Made by a program: the position numbers and the translations under genes. DNA of 64,000 bases, taken from contig OW051493.1 in the NCBI GenBank assembly GCA_932521035.1, forward strand, positions 1,984,001-2,048,000, read 5' to 3'. The notes below the pieces were generated by a model. It did no database searches. It was not told where the DNA came from and saw nothing but the letters and a program-made list of their open reading frames with translations. Origin of the DNA: Oscheius dolichura. Taxonomy: Eukaryota; Nematoda; Chromadorea; Rhabditida; Rhabditidae. Within the stretch, counting starts at the first letter, position 1, and each line of letters opens with the position of its first letter. Below are positions 55,701 to 64,000 of this stretch, one piece after another.

Positions 55701-58005
55701 CTGACGACCCTCTGTGTGGCTGTCGTCGTCCCCGCCAAGCATGGCAACAGGTTGGCCCCTAATTTTCTCGTCAAGACTCCATTTTCAGTTGGGTACTGTG
55801 TGTCTGCAACGTGGGGGATTCGCTCTGCTTCGTGTACAATAGGAATTATGGAGTCCGGGAAGTGACTCTGGGAAGTCATGACATCGACCAGATGAGGGAT
55901 ATGCGCGACGCGGGGGGAGCCCTCGGCCCCGTGGACGGACGGAATCCTCAGCTACACAATCTGACGTGTAGTATGACATTTGTCGAGGAGGGAGACCAAG
56001 TCTTTATCACGAGCGACGGCGTCAGCGACAATTTCGACCCGGTGGTGGGGAAATTCTGTGTGATCAAGAAGACAGACCAGGAGAACAAGGAGAACAGCCA
56101 ACTGCCGCCGAGGGAATTGAGGAAATTGTCCGTGTGAGTCTAATTTTACTCGATTTGGGAAGAGCTGCACAAGAGAAGAGCGACAGGGCAAAGAAAGAAA
56201 AACTAAAACAGACTGGATAGAACAAAAATAAGAAAATCCGGATCATTTTCAATGGGAATTCCGCGATTTTTGGAGATCTTTGCTAGCAAATTTCTAATTC
56301 TTCCCATTTTTGGTACAGGATTACTGTAGAATATTCTGTCACGGTAGTGGTAGACTGCTGCAAAAAAAATTACAGCCTTTTAGCCATGAAAAAGCTTCTG
56401 AAAGGAGTATACGCTCTCAGTTTCCCCTTGGCTCTTTCCGCGCGCGCACCCGTCTCGGCAGCGAAAGTGCTTTTGATTCGCAGCGCAAATTCTTTAGGTG
56501 TTCTCACTGCCGAGATTCTACGGGTTCGGGCGCACAGAATGTCAATGTTAAAAGAGCCGGGAAAATCGGCTTTCTCCCCAAATTTCATGATTTTTTCTGG
56601 AATATTTATGGTTTTTGTTTATTTTCCCAGTTTCAGAGCCACAAAAGACTCTCCCTCCAAAGAATATGCCCGAAATCGTGCCTGTGCGGCGTCTCTTCCC
56701 TGTGTCGACGCTGCCCGCCGCCATGAGCTGATGCTCATTCGGATGAGGGACATCATAGCCAACGGGTTCTCTCCACATCCTTCTGCCGATGGAATGAACC
56801 GTTCTCCCCGCCATGAGCCTTTATTCTCCAAAGTAGCCGCGACAACCCTCTGCTCCCGGTTGATACAATTCGCCACCCAGTTGAGCACGTAATTTCCTTT
56901 CTTTTTTTTATTCTAACAACAAATTTAGGGCCAAGAGAAAGACTCTAGAGAACCCGGATCTGTATAAAAAGGAGAAGATGTCGAAATCGGAGCAGCGGGC
57001 CCGGAGAAAGGCCGTCCGGGAGAAGATAGCCGACATGCCGGGGAAACTGGATCACGCCAGTGTTGTCTGCTACCGGGTTGGCAGGAAATACACCAGGAGT
57101 CAGTTTTTATGGTCTCTCCCCCAATTTCCCTGGTTTTCAGGCCTCCAATCCCCCATAAATGAGCCCTGTGAGACGGAGCCGACCACTTCCTGCGATCGCG
57201 CGTCTCTAAATATTGCCTTTGAGAATTTTAACCGCCAGGATAAGGCTACTGTAAGTGTTTTCCCTTCCCTTCAAGACCCGTAACCCCGTTGAAATCCCCC
57301 GGAATGGAGTGGTGTGTTCCCTTTTTTTCAGTGTAGTGCCACCATCGTTGCATCCGACCGCGTTACCCTGTCCTTCTCCACCTCGCTCTACGAACGTCCT
57401 GTCCATTTGTCTGCCTCCTCCTCCTCTGGTAATCAGCTCCTACGTGATCTTGTGGAACCCGCTGGCGGTGAATCCAGACCCTTGTCACCGTATGAGCAGA
57501 TCTCTGTAAGTTTGTTACTATGAAACCCCTCATTGTTGCGTTAAAAATGCCTGGAAACAGGGCCGAACTCTGTGTAACGCTGGAGTGCAATGCTATTTAT
57601 CTGCGTTGAGCTTTAATAACACAAAAAATTGGTTAATTTTCCAGAAAATCCAGTTAAAAGAGTCAAAATGAGCCAGAGAGACAGAATCTTTCTATGTTCT
57701 TTAACTCGAAATTCCCTTCTAGAATGATCGTTTTATGGCCCATTTCAGGTGGTTGAACCGAAGCATCGCCCCAAAAAGCATCCCCGCGGTACAATGCGCC
57801 ATACCCTGGCAGTGGATGTCCAATGGTTGAAGAGGCTGGTCACCAGGAAAGAAGACAATTCCCAGGATTCTCAACAGTTCGTTTTCCTCTCGGTATACTG
57901 TAATTTATCGTGAAATTCAGGTGCAGCGAGAGCCAGGAAAAGGTCCCACTCCGTAAGAAGCTGCGCGATCTTCTCGGCTCCTCGAAGAACGTGTCCGATA
58001 CGTGA
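52776..58005 (+). CDS. PP2C-like (PPM family) protein phosphatase, CG9801-type
   Basis: Metal-dependent Ser/Thr phosphatase fold. Exons: 52776-52894, 52932-53020, 54938-55080, 55506-55750, 55789-56133, 56637-56888, 56929-57098, 57141-57250, 57332-57505, 57749-57876, 57921-58005; all phases join, 619 residues. The acidic N-terminus (DEEVSDEDDIEQP) precedes the domain from about residue 70 (WKCHDDRRAFGVSVSLYEQN). Metal-binding motifs are partly kept: LADGVNWGEGARL replaces the usual DGHGG, while VCNVGDSLCFVY and FITSDGVSDNFD are standard. REVTLGSHDIDQMRDMRDAG is typical of the subfamily that I recall as Drosophila CG9801. The C-terminal 280 residues are basic and Ser-rich. The lost His may lower activity. 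A TTTTTCAG acceptor at 52588-52595 opens an in-frame stretch upstream of the chosen ATG, so a longer N-terminus is possible. Introns contain hairpin elements, a 24-base G run and, on the other strand, a small gene. Confidence 0.88.
54206..54601 (-). CDS. Intronless small protein nested in a PP2C-like intron
   Basis: Function unknown; 131 residues from the ATG at 54601. The N-terminal third is polar (MTAPAHYPKSYSYKPMMEAY). A Lys/Ala-rich stretch (SDRAAKKTKEKTPPVAV) and a Pro-rich linker follow. The C-terminal 60 residues look like a small beta-rich fold (IRHLLSDGGRLTKLKRGDDT, YYHLKSPDGRQIFLEKKPGE, SLLLLIADKRGRPLHSMACE). Codon use is GC-rich like that of the neighbouring real exons, and one frame stays open to a TAG. 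No signal peptide or membrane segment. It lies antisense in the 1.9-kb second intron of the PP2C-like gene. No acceptor precedes the ATG, and GATAAA near 54166 on the coding strand might serve as a poly(A) signal. It parallels the nested glycoprotein gene in FCHo. Chance is possible but less likely given the composition. Confidence 0.6.
   Translation of the reverse strand: MPQMSDMTAPAHYPKSYSYKPMMEAYHKQEKSDRAAKKTKEKTPPVAVTPLPTELPTLASPLQPIAGDVLIRHLLSDGGRLTKLKRGDDTYYHLKSPDGRQIFLEKKPGESLLLLIADKRGRPLHSMACEL
54765..54852. mobile_element. Hairpin-family element, copy 4
   Basis: Arms GCACCCGTAAAATCTCGGCA (54765) and CTGACGAGATTTTACGGGTG (54832), interior CAAAATACCAAAGTGCCC. It lies in PP2C-like intron 2, 85 bases before exon 3. 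Confidence 0.85.
55184..55207 (+). repeat. Uninterrupted run of 24 guanines
   Basis: A homopolymer of G from 55184 to 55207 in intron 3 of the PP2C-like gene, on the coding strand. Such tracts can form G-quadruplexes. Confidence 0.9.
56446..56527. mobile_element. Hairpin-family element, copy 5 (decayed)
   Basis: Arms GCACCCGTCTCGGCAG (56446, with an internal deletion) and CTGCCGAGATTCTACGGGTT (56507). It lies in PP2C-like intron 5. Confidence 0.7.
57547..57670 (+). repeat. Dispersed direct repeat, copy 1
   Basis: Shares AACAGGGCCG, TGTGnAACG, ATTTATCTG, CTTTAATAA and AATTTnCCAGAAA in order with 60210-60335. It lies in an intron of the PP2C-like gene. Confidence 0.7.
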
Positions 58006-58176
58006 TTAACCCGATAATACAAATAATAACATTGCCGGTTCAATTTCTATACCTAATCAAATGAGCTTTTCCCTTACTTCTCTTTCAAATCTTTCAAATT
58101 ATAAAAATGCCCAATAAAGTGCACTTTTCCGCCCGATTAAACCACAAAAAATTGGAAACGAATAAGCCCCGTGGAA

Positions 58177-58651
58177 CTCACAAGGGAACTTTTTCAAAAA
58201 GCGATGCGTTGCTGTGTACTGAAGGACACCATTCGATAGAGAATCAAAATTTATCTATGAATCCGAAGTCAGGAAGTGCCTAATGCTCCCTGTTACACAG
58301 CAACACATATAGGGAAAGACTTTTTTTTTAAATTTTTCAAAGAAATTCCTTTGCAAAATGAAAGCGGCCGCTCAAAAGAAGTGAGCCAGAAAAAAGGGCA
58401 AAAAACACAACCGAGACCGAACTTGGGTCTGAACAACCATAACCCAACCTTTTACCTGTTGAGCCATGATGCTGTTTGGAAATGAAGGAAATTAGAGCAA
58501 TGATGTTCTTTTGTACAGTATGAGGAAAATGTCACAGGGCGCGTTAGGCACTTCCTGACACCAGCGTCTTGTACAACTTTTCATTCTCTATCGAATGGTG
58601 TACTTTGTTTGGCAAGAACGCATCGCTTACTGAAAAAGTTCCCTTGTAAGT
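58177..58651. mobile_element. 475-bp element with 120-bp terminal inverted repeats
   Basis: The left arm 58177-58296 and right arm 58531-58651 are inverted copies. They share ACAAGGGAACTTTTTCA at the ends, then AGCGATGCGTT, CACCATTCGATAGAGAAT and GTCAGGAAGTGCCTAA. The interior holds a tRNA-like segment with an A box and a weak B box on the minus strand. No open frame, so a non-autonomous or foldback element. Confidence 0.85.
58412..58466 (-). repeat. tRNA-like (SINE-like) segment inside the inverted-repeat element
   Basis: On the minus strand TGGCTCAACAGG (58455-58466) fits the pol III A box with one change, and AGTTCGGTCTC (58412-58422) resembles the B box at tRNA-like spacing. No proper cloverleaf could be drawn, so a functional tRNA is not claimed. 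Confidence 0.4.
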
Positions 58652-58881
58652 GAATTGTTTTTTAGGGTTATTAGCTTGTCATCCTATTGTCATATTGTAT
58701 TGTCACAATAAATATTTTTTTTAAATCCTTCCAGAAAAAAACTTTTTCTGCTTTATTAGTATTATCTCTGCCTAATACACTATATAAACACTTTTTATCG
58801 GTACAAAAAGCAGTTTTCCCGACTCAAATGGGGGTATAGAAGAAAAAAAAAGAAAAAAAGCAAAAGAGAATTTCGCTAAGC

Positions 58882-58935
58882 GGATCCGAGCCCCCGACTT
58901 CTCTATCCATGTCGCGCTACCTACCTGCTGCGCCA
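58882..58935 (-). repeat. Second tRNA-like segment
   Basis: On the minus strand TGGCGCAGCAGG (58924-58935) is a perfect A box and GGCTCGGATCC (58882-58892) a near B box. The acceptor stem does not pair well. It is likely a tRNA pseudogene or SINE head. Confidence 0.45.
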
Positions 58936-59111
58936 TAGCTATTTCGTGACGGAACCTATTTCCCGAAAAACGGAGAGTACCGTTAGAAAGAGCAGAAAAA
59001 GTTATGTTTCGCCCCATACATCGAAAATTTGGAAGTGTGCCGTCTTGTGCCCGAAAAATAGGCAAAATGGTTTTGGCGTGAACTTCCGGCCCTCGCCATC
59101 GAAGTCTCGCG

Positions 59112-59133
59112 TCTGCCGAGATTTTACGGGTGC
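59112..59133 (+). repeat. Hairpin-family solo arm
   Basis: TCTGCCGAGATTTTACGGGT plus GC, then AGGCGCC as in paired copies. The left arm is missing. Confidence 0.75.
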
Positions 59134-59178
59134 AGGCGCCGTTCCGCTTGGCTCTTCCTGTTGAAAATTGAACATCAG

Positions 59179-60122
59179 ACCTACAGGGTCTCGTTCCAAC
59201 AGGTATGACCAGGTCTAAATCGATTTAAACAATAATGAACTGTATGTTGTTAGTGTTTTATTGGGAAGAAATGACTATTTCCAGGCAGAAATGAGACGTT
59301 TACTGAGCTCGGCTGTGTGACACTCCTCGTCGATTTGAAGATTAGCAGCGCCACCCAGCCCGAACTGCTCAAAGATCTGGAAATCATCTACGGCAGTCTC
59401 ACAATCGAGAGCACTATCTTCACCGAGTTGTCACTACCCAAACTGGAAGAGATCTCCGCCGCCACAGGTACTCAGTTACCGTAATCCACGGGAAAAGTTC
59501 AACTCAACTACCGTATTTTCATGATAAGGGAAATGATTTGCAGTTCCTGCTCTCAAAGTGAAAAATAATGATAAACTCACGTTGCTGAAAAAGCCCAATT
59601 TGAAGAATATCACTGCGAACGACAGCGGCATGCCGGTTGTCCACATCTACGGCAATCCTGTGCTGACAAATCTGAGTACTTTTATTCCAAGCGACAGGGT
59701 GGCCGAGTGTGGTGACAATTGGTATGGATGGTGCTACTTTCTTAACGAGAGCAATGCTTATGCTCTATTACTAATCTGTTCCCCCCGCGATCCATGTTAC
59801 CGTCATCCACGGACCCTCGGTGATTCTATACTCTATATTAATTAGAAATGTTTCAGATTACACACAAGATATAGTGATTGTGGTAGTGGCAGCTGTTGGG
59901 GGGATTCTGGCCGTGGTCGGTCTCGTCTTTTTGGTTTGCTGGTGCAGGAAGCGTAACAGGAAGGAAAGGGATCCGGAATCTGACGGTGAGAATGAGAAAT
60001 CACAAAGAAAAGTCGCCAAGATTGGAGGAAATTCACAGAAAGGAAGCACCGAAAGGAGTGGAGGCGTCGGAAGACGGCGGAACATCTCACAGCCTCCGGA
60101 CCAGTCAGACCTCCAAGAATAA
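59179..60122 (+). CDS. Receptor L-domain type I membrane protein, 5' end not found
   Basis: Function unknown. Exons 59179-59202, 59285-59467, 59544-59711 and 59857-60122 join in phase, giving about 213 residues without the N-terminus. The extracellular part is one receptor L domain like those of insulin/EGF receptors and nematode L-domain proteins: CVTLLVDLKISSATQPELLK, LEIIYGSLTIESTIFTEL, LPKLEEIS, VHIYGNPVLTNLSTF. N-glycosylation sites include NET, NIT, NDS and NLS. One membrane segment (IVIVVVAAVGGILAVVGLVF) is followed by the basic cytoplasmic WCRKRNRKERDPESDG and a Ser/Gly-rich tail. No kinase or other domain follows, so it may be a decoy, coreceptor or adhesion protein. The signal-peptide exon must lie upstream; 58006-59178 is full of repeats and none was identified. 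AATAAA overlaps the stop codon (60118-60123). Confidence 0.72.
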
Positions 60123-60123
60123 A
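60118..60123 (+). terminator. Poly(A) signal overlapping the stop codon
   Basis: The reading GAA TAA followed by A contains AATAAA, so the L-domain mRNA would have a very short 3' untranslated region. Confidence 0.6.
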
Positions 60124-60209
60124 CGTTTCTATGTGTGTGTCTATATGATCTTCTTTATCAGTTCCTGTTGTTTACATTACAGTAACCGATGTACAGAGGC
60201 TAGGCTCTG

Positions 60210-60335
60210 AAAATGCTGAAAACAGGGCCGGATTATGTGAAACGGTGGAGTACAATGTCATTTATCTGAGCTAAACTTTAATAATACAGAAAAATGGTTG
60301 AATTTCCAGAAATCCCATTATAAGAGTCCAAATGG
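60210..60335 (+). repeat. Dispersed direct repeat, copy 2
   Basis: Counterpart of 57547-57670 in the same orientation; it ends 20 bases before a hairpin-family element. Confidence 0.7.
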
Positions 60336-60354
60336 TGCCGTTTTCTCGTGCCTC

Positions 60355-60442
60355 TGCACCCGTAATATCTCGGCAACTGGTGGCTTTTTGATTGCCGCAC
60401 ACTACATATCAAGGCCGGCAGGGGCCGAGATCTTACGGGTGC
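60355..60442. mobile_element. Hairpin-family element, copy 6
   Basis: Arms GCACCCGTAATATCTCGGCA (60355) and GGCCGAGATCTTACGGGTGC (about 60423), with outer GC-rich flanks. Confidence 0.75.
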
Positions 60443-63032
60443 GGGGCGCGCCCTGCAATTCCCACGAAGTCAACAATAACAGATTTCAACGGGGAATAAG
60501 TTCCTCAAGTCACACTTTTATTGCCTATTTATGTTTTTAACCCCAACTCGTCCCCAGAAAGAAGGTTCTTTCCAGTGATAGTAGACCTTCCGAAGCGTAG
60601 TACTTGGCGTCTTTTTCTCTCCCAAAAAGGGTGATAGTAATCGGATCCCATTCGACCACCCCTTCTGCTTTTTGGCCCCTCTCTTTTGGCGACGGCACCC
60701 TCCTTTTCCCTACTGGTCAATAATATTTGGCCACCGTCATTTCTCGGTCTCTCAAACCGACAACAGATTGGATTTCTCGAGGATTAGTATGTTTACTTGG
60801 ATTGCGTCGACACTCTGCCCGCTCTGCTCCCCCTCGCGTTCCCATCTCGTTCTAGTCTGACCCCTTTCCCCGGTTGACAAAGAAGGAGAATCACCAGTTC
60901 CGGCCGTGAGTCAGAATGACCTAGAGAGGTCTCTCTGGGAATCGTCTGTATCGTCTGTACCACGGTTAATTCATTTTCCCGCGCTTTGTCACCGGGTCAA
61001 ATGGTCTTGTCCGTTCTTATTTGTCTTATTTGTCTGGGAATGTGACCTCTTCTCTTGAATAGGACGAACTGGGGAGGAAAATGACCTCTGGTAACAGTGC
61101 TACAGCCATTAAGAAGACGATTACTGTAATTAGCAGTGGTTAGAAGTCTTGATTGATATAACCCGGGGGATCAGAGCCGTTTCCGCTTACAGAAGGCTAT
61201 AGACGCCCGGAAACTGTCCTTGGAACACTTCAAAAGACACCGGGAGGCGGTTAGGATAGAACTAGAGAGGCTTATTCTATAGTATCCGTCATTTTTCTTG
61301 ATTGACAGGGAAAAACTAGCTCTACAGCAGCGGGGTGACGCCAGGAATTCATGAGCATCTTTCAGAGTTAGAAAACAACCGGAAGTTCATGTTTATACCC
61401 AGTTCACAGGCCCGTCAGGCTCAATTTTTTGGAATTTTCTTCGCTACAGGTTGTTTCTTCGACTCGTAAAAATCTACTACAAACTGACTAAATTCTCTCC
61501 TCCTGAAAATTGGTTACAGACTCACAGAAAGGGCCCAAAAGTGCGTTGTTTTACAAGAATAAGGCCATTATTCTTTTGAGGGAAGCCGCTAATTACCCCG
61601 TTCCCAATCTTTCATTGATTTTTCCCCTGGGAACGGGGTGGAGATCACTCGAAGAGGTCAATTTGTCTCAATTTTCGAATAAATGACTAGAAAATGGGAA
61701 TTTAACCTTATAAATGGTCTAAAAGAGGATAAGACCGTCTCCTTCTTCCTCCCCGGTCCAAAAAATGCTGATGAGGTGTCGAGTTACGGATTGTATTTGC
61801 TGAACGAACTGTGTGTTGCATCACTGGTCAAACAGAACTAGCAGAAAGAGAGAGAGAGAGAGACACTGTCTCCCCCGAAAGAGTCGCTCTACCCCCTCTC
61901 CCCGTCATTAGCTAGAGAGAGCCAGAGGAGAGATAGGTTGCCAAGTGGGTGACAGTCCGAGAGCCACTGGGAACGTCACCTCTTCACGGCGGGAGGGGAG
62001 GAGGAAAAGTGCGAAGGGGCACACTCAACCGAGTGTGGAGGACAAACATAACACACGCTGGGCAAGGGAAGGGAGAGAGTAAGACCATGTTTGGGCAGCG
62101 GAGGAGAGATTTCCGGGGCAAAAAAGTGGAGGGGACGCGGGGAAAACAGATGGACTAGCGCGCCAAAATGGACCGGGTGCTTGGTCTGACCCCTCTCCTT
62201 CTGATCAGTGAATTTTTGGCCAGAATACCTTAACCACCATAGGAAACCATGAAAACGTTCCAATTGATCCGATTCTCTTTGAAATTTGATGGCGAAGTGT
62301 AGAAGTAACGGCATTCACAAAATGAGAGCTTATGGGATCTCCCCAAAACATGAATTTTCTAAAATACGTTCGTTCGCAATCTTCCACGCCTCTTTTACAT
62401 ATTTCTCACAAAATTATGGAATTGCAAACGCTTTTGAGACTTTGCTAAGTCAGTATGATGGAAATCTGAAAAATTAGCTTCTCACAAGAGCGAGGATGTC
62501 GGAAAGAAGCCACCATTTCGATGAAAGTGTACTCCCTTTTCTCCATTTCCCTATAAAATCAAAAGCAAATGGTAAGTTTTATGATAGACACCGGTAGATG
62601 AAGAAGTCCAGAAGTGAAAGGGCCACATCAAATTGGGCATAAAGCCTCTACCGTAAAGGTCCATTTGTAAACAACCCAATGCAAAATACAAACGATTGCT
62701 ATCACTTTATATTCATAAATATAGAAGTAACGGAGCGGAAGAGATTCAAAAAAGTAGATCCGCCTGCCGAGAGACCATTCCTTCTCTGGAATAAATATTT
62801 CTCATCATTTTTTCTGGATATTCCGCCAAATACGAGCTCAACCCCTATCCAAAGTAGTTTGCAGCTTGTACTGTTTGCAGATAAGAAGCGGAAGTTGCGA
62901 AATAGTGGATAGAACTGTCGAAAAGTTACGAATTCATGGGAAGAGACCGTTATTTCGACCAATTTCGGGGTTCGGCTCGATTTTTTACGTTCTTCTCTCG
63001 GTTTATTAGAAAAATGTTTTTTTTTACAAACT

Positions 63033-63040
63033 ACACTGAA
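63033..63040 (+). repeat. Target-site duplication of the hAT MITE, left copy
   Basis: ACACTGAA, identical to 63185-63192. Confidence 0.8.
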
Positions 63041-63184
63041 CAGGGCTGCACGAAAGTGATCGGAGAGGAACTAAACCGAAACCGAAAATTTTCATAAATT
63101 TCTTTCGGCGACGAAACCGAAACCGAAAAATTCTAAAATTTTCTTTCGGGATCGAAACTGAAACCGAAATTTCGTGCAACCCTG
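63041..63184. mobile_element. hAT-type MITE, 144 bp
   Basis: Ends CAGGGCTGCACGAAA and, read inward from the right, CAGGGTTGCACGAAA. The CAGGG termini and the exact 8-bp duplication fit the hAT superfamily. The interior is tandem-like (CGAAACCGAAACCGAAA with ATTTTCTTTCGG). Too short to encode a transposase. Confidence 0.88.
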
Positions 63185-63192
63185 ACACTGAA
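63185..63192 (+). repeat. Target-site duplication of the hAT MITE, right copy
   Basis: ACACTGAA, identical to 63033-63040. Confidence 0.8.
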
Positions 63193-64000
63193 GCATTTTA
63201 GAATTTTTTTTGCTCATAAAAAAAGATGCGAAGCAAGAAATATTCAAAAGTCAGGTGTCCTTGCCGAGAAAGGACTGATCCCCCCGGATAGGCCGTTTGT
63301 CTACAAATTTAAGGAATTTGATCAGTTTTCCTTGATTTTTCCACAATATTCAGAAAGTTTTGGATAACTAGTCAATTATAAACCATTTAGAAAGTGTGTG
63401 CTCATAAATATAGAAGTTCCGAAGCGAAAAATACTCCAAAACTCCATTTTCCCGGTTGAATAGCCGGTTTTTCTCCATTTTCTTCATTTTTCTTGAATTT
63501 TCCAGTAGAATTCAACCTTTTCTCGGATCATAGTTCATTTTCTTTCGCGTTTTTCAGTTCAGCTGTTCTCTAGAAAGCGTAAATCCATCTGCTGCCTTTG
63601 GTTGTTTGAACTATCTTGCTTCCCGCCGCCTGTCTCCCGCCTCATAGACTTCTTCTCTCGCTTATCAGGCGTCATTTCCCAGCTGACCAGCATCCTTTCC
63701 CCCTTTCTATAATATAAATATTCCTGTGAATATTACCTGAGAGAAGAGGAGGCGTGGTGATTGTGGTGGGCGGTCCGTCGTCCCCCCGCGCGGCGACGGC
63801 GAGGAGGGGGAGAGAGAGAGCTCTATTTGCTCTGTGGCTGCGAGTCGGAGAGCCCCACAAAAACGGTCTCGTCTCGGCTGAGTCAACCCCTGCCTGTCCC
63901 CCGTGCCCCCCGTGCCCCCTATGCCCCCTTTCTCTCTAACGGGTTATCCCCAGTGATCAAGTAGACTAGGCAAGATGTTGGCATAGCTGAGCCATTGTGA

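Larger units (their letters stand above)
60460..64000. other. Right-hand region with no gene recognised
   Basis: Open frames are short and without family resemblance. GA-rich tracts lie at 61846-61865, and GC-rich CT/GA blocks at 61860-62150 and 63750-63940 look like promoter sequence for a gene beyond the right edge or on the other strand. A hAT-type MITE is at 63041-63184. Confidence 0.45.

Overview
The window is nuclear DNA from a nematode, most likely a rhabditid related to Caenorhabditis. The evidence is many short introns (about 38-50 nt) with TTTTCAG or TTTTTAG acceptors, acceptor sites a few bases before most start codons as expected for spliced-leader trans-splicing, an NLP-5-type neuropeptide precursor, a compact two-gene operon, and RTE-type LINE sequence. 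There are no bacterial features. Exon models below were built by hand from splice sites, reading phase and recognisable protein families. Family names are recognition from memory, not database hits.

Layout. 1-3.2 kb (-): 5' part of a CELF/ETR-1 RNA-binding protein that runs off the left edge. 6.4-7.3 kb (-): Cu/Zn superoxide dismutase. 10.4-25.5 kb (-): a 21-exon FCHo endocytic adaptor (F-BAR plus mu-homology domain). Its introns hold an intronless mucin-like type I membrane glycoprotein gene on the opposite strand and a 5'-truncated RTE LINE with a 12-bp target-site duplication. 25.5-32.4 kb: no convincing gene, several repeats. 32.5-33.0 kb (+): CTR/SLC31 copper transporter. 33.6-34.5 kb (-): RING-like zinc-binding protein. 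34.8-37.4 kb (-): CRAL-TRIO/GOLD protein. 38.3-39.1 kb (-): NLP-5-like neuropeptide precursor. 42.7-46.3 kb (-): TFIIE-beta followed by D-2-hydroxyglutarate dehydrogenase, spaced like an operon. 46.3-52.6 kb: gene-poor and repeat-rich. 52.8-58.0 kb (+): PP2C-like phosphatase with a small intronless gene in one intron on the opposite strand. 59.2-60.1 kb (+): single-pass membrane protein with a receptor L domain. 60.1-64 kb: no gene seen, one hAT-type MITE with a perfect 8-bp target-site duplication.

The genes are unrelated housekeeping and neuronal functions; only TFIIE-beta/D2HGDH look co-transcribed. As I recall, the C. elegans counterparts of etr-1, sod-1, fcho-1, nlp-5, gtf-2E2 and D2HGDH are mostly on chromosome II, which would fit one conserved chromosome, but this was not checked.

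The main non-coding story is repeats: a family of about 90-110 bp hairpin elements (GCACCCGTAAAATCTCGGCA arms) with nine whole or partial copies, a TTTAAAGG-ended inverted-repeat family (two copies), a 475-bp inverted-repeat element with a tRNA-like interior, a hAT MITE, and a dispersed GCTGTCTAACTGTGGC repeat that also sits at a splice donor of the neuropeptide gene.
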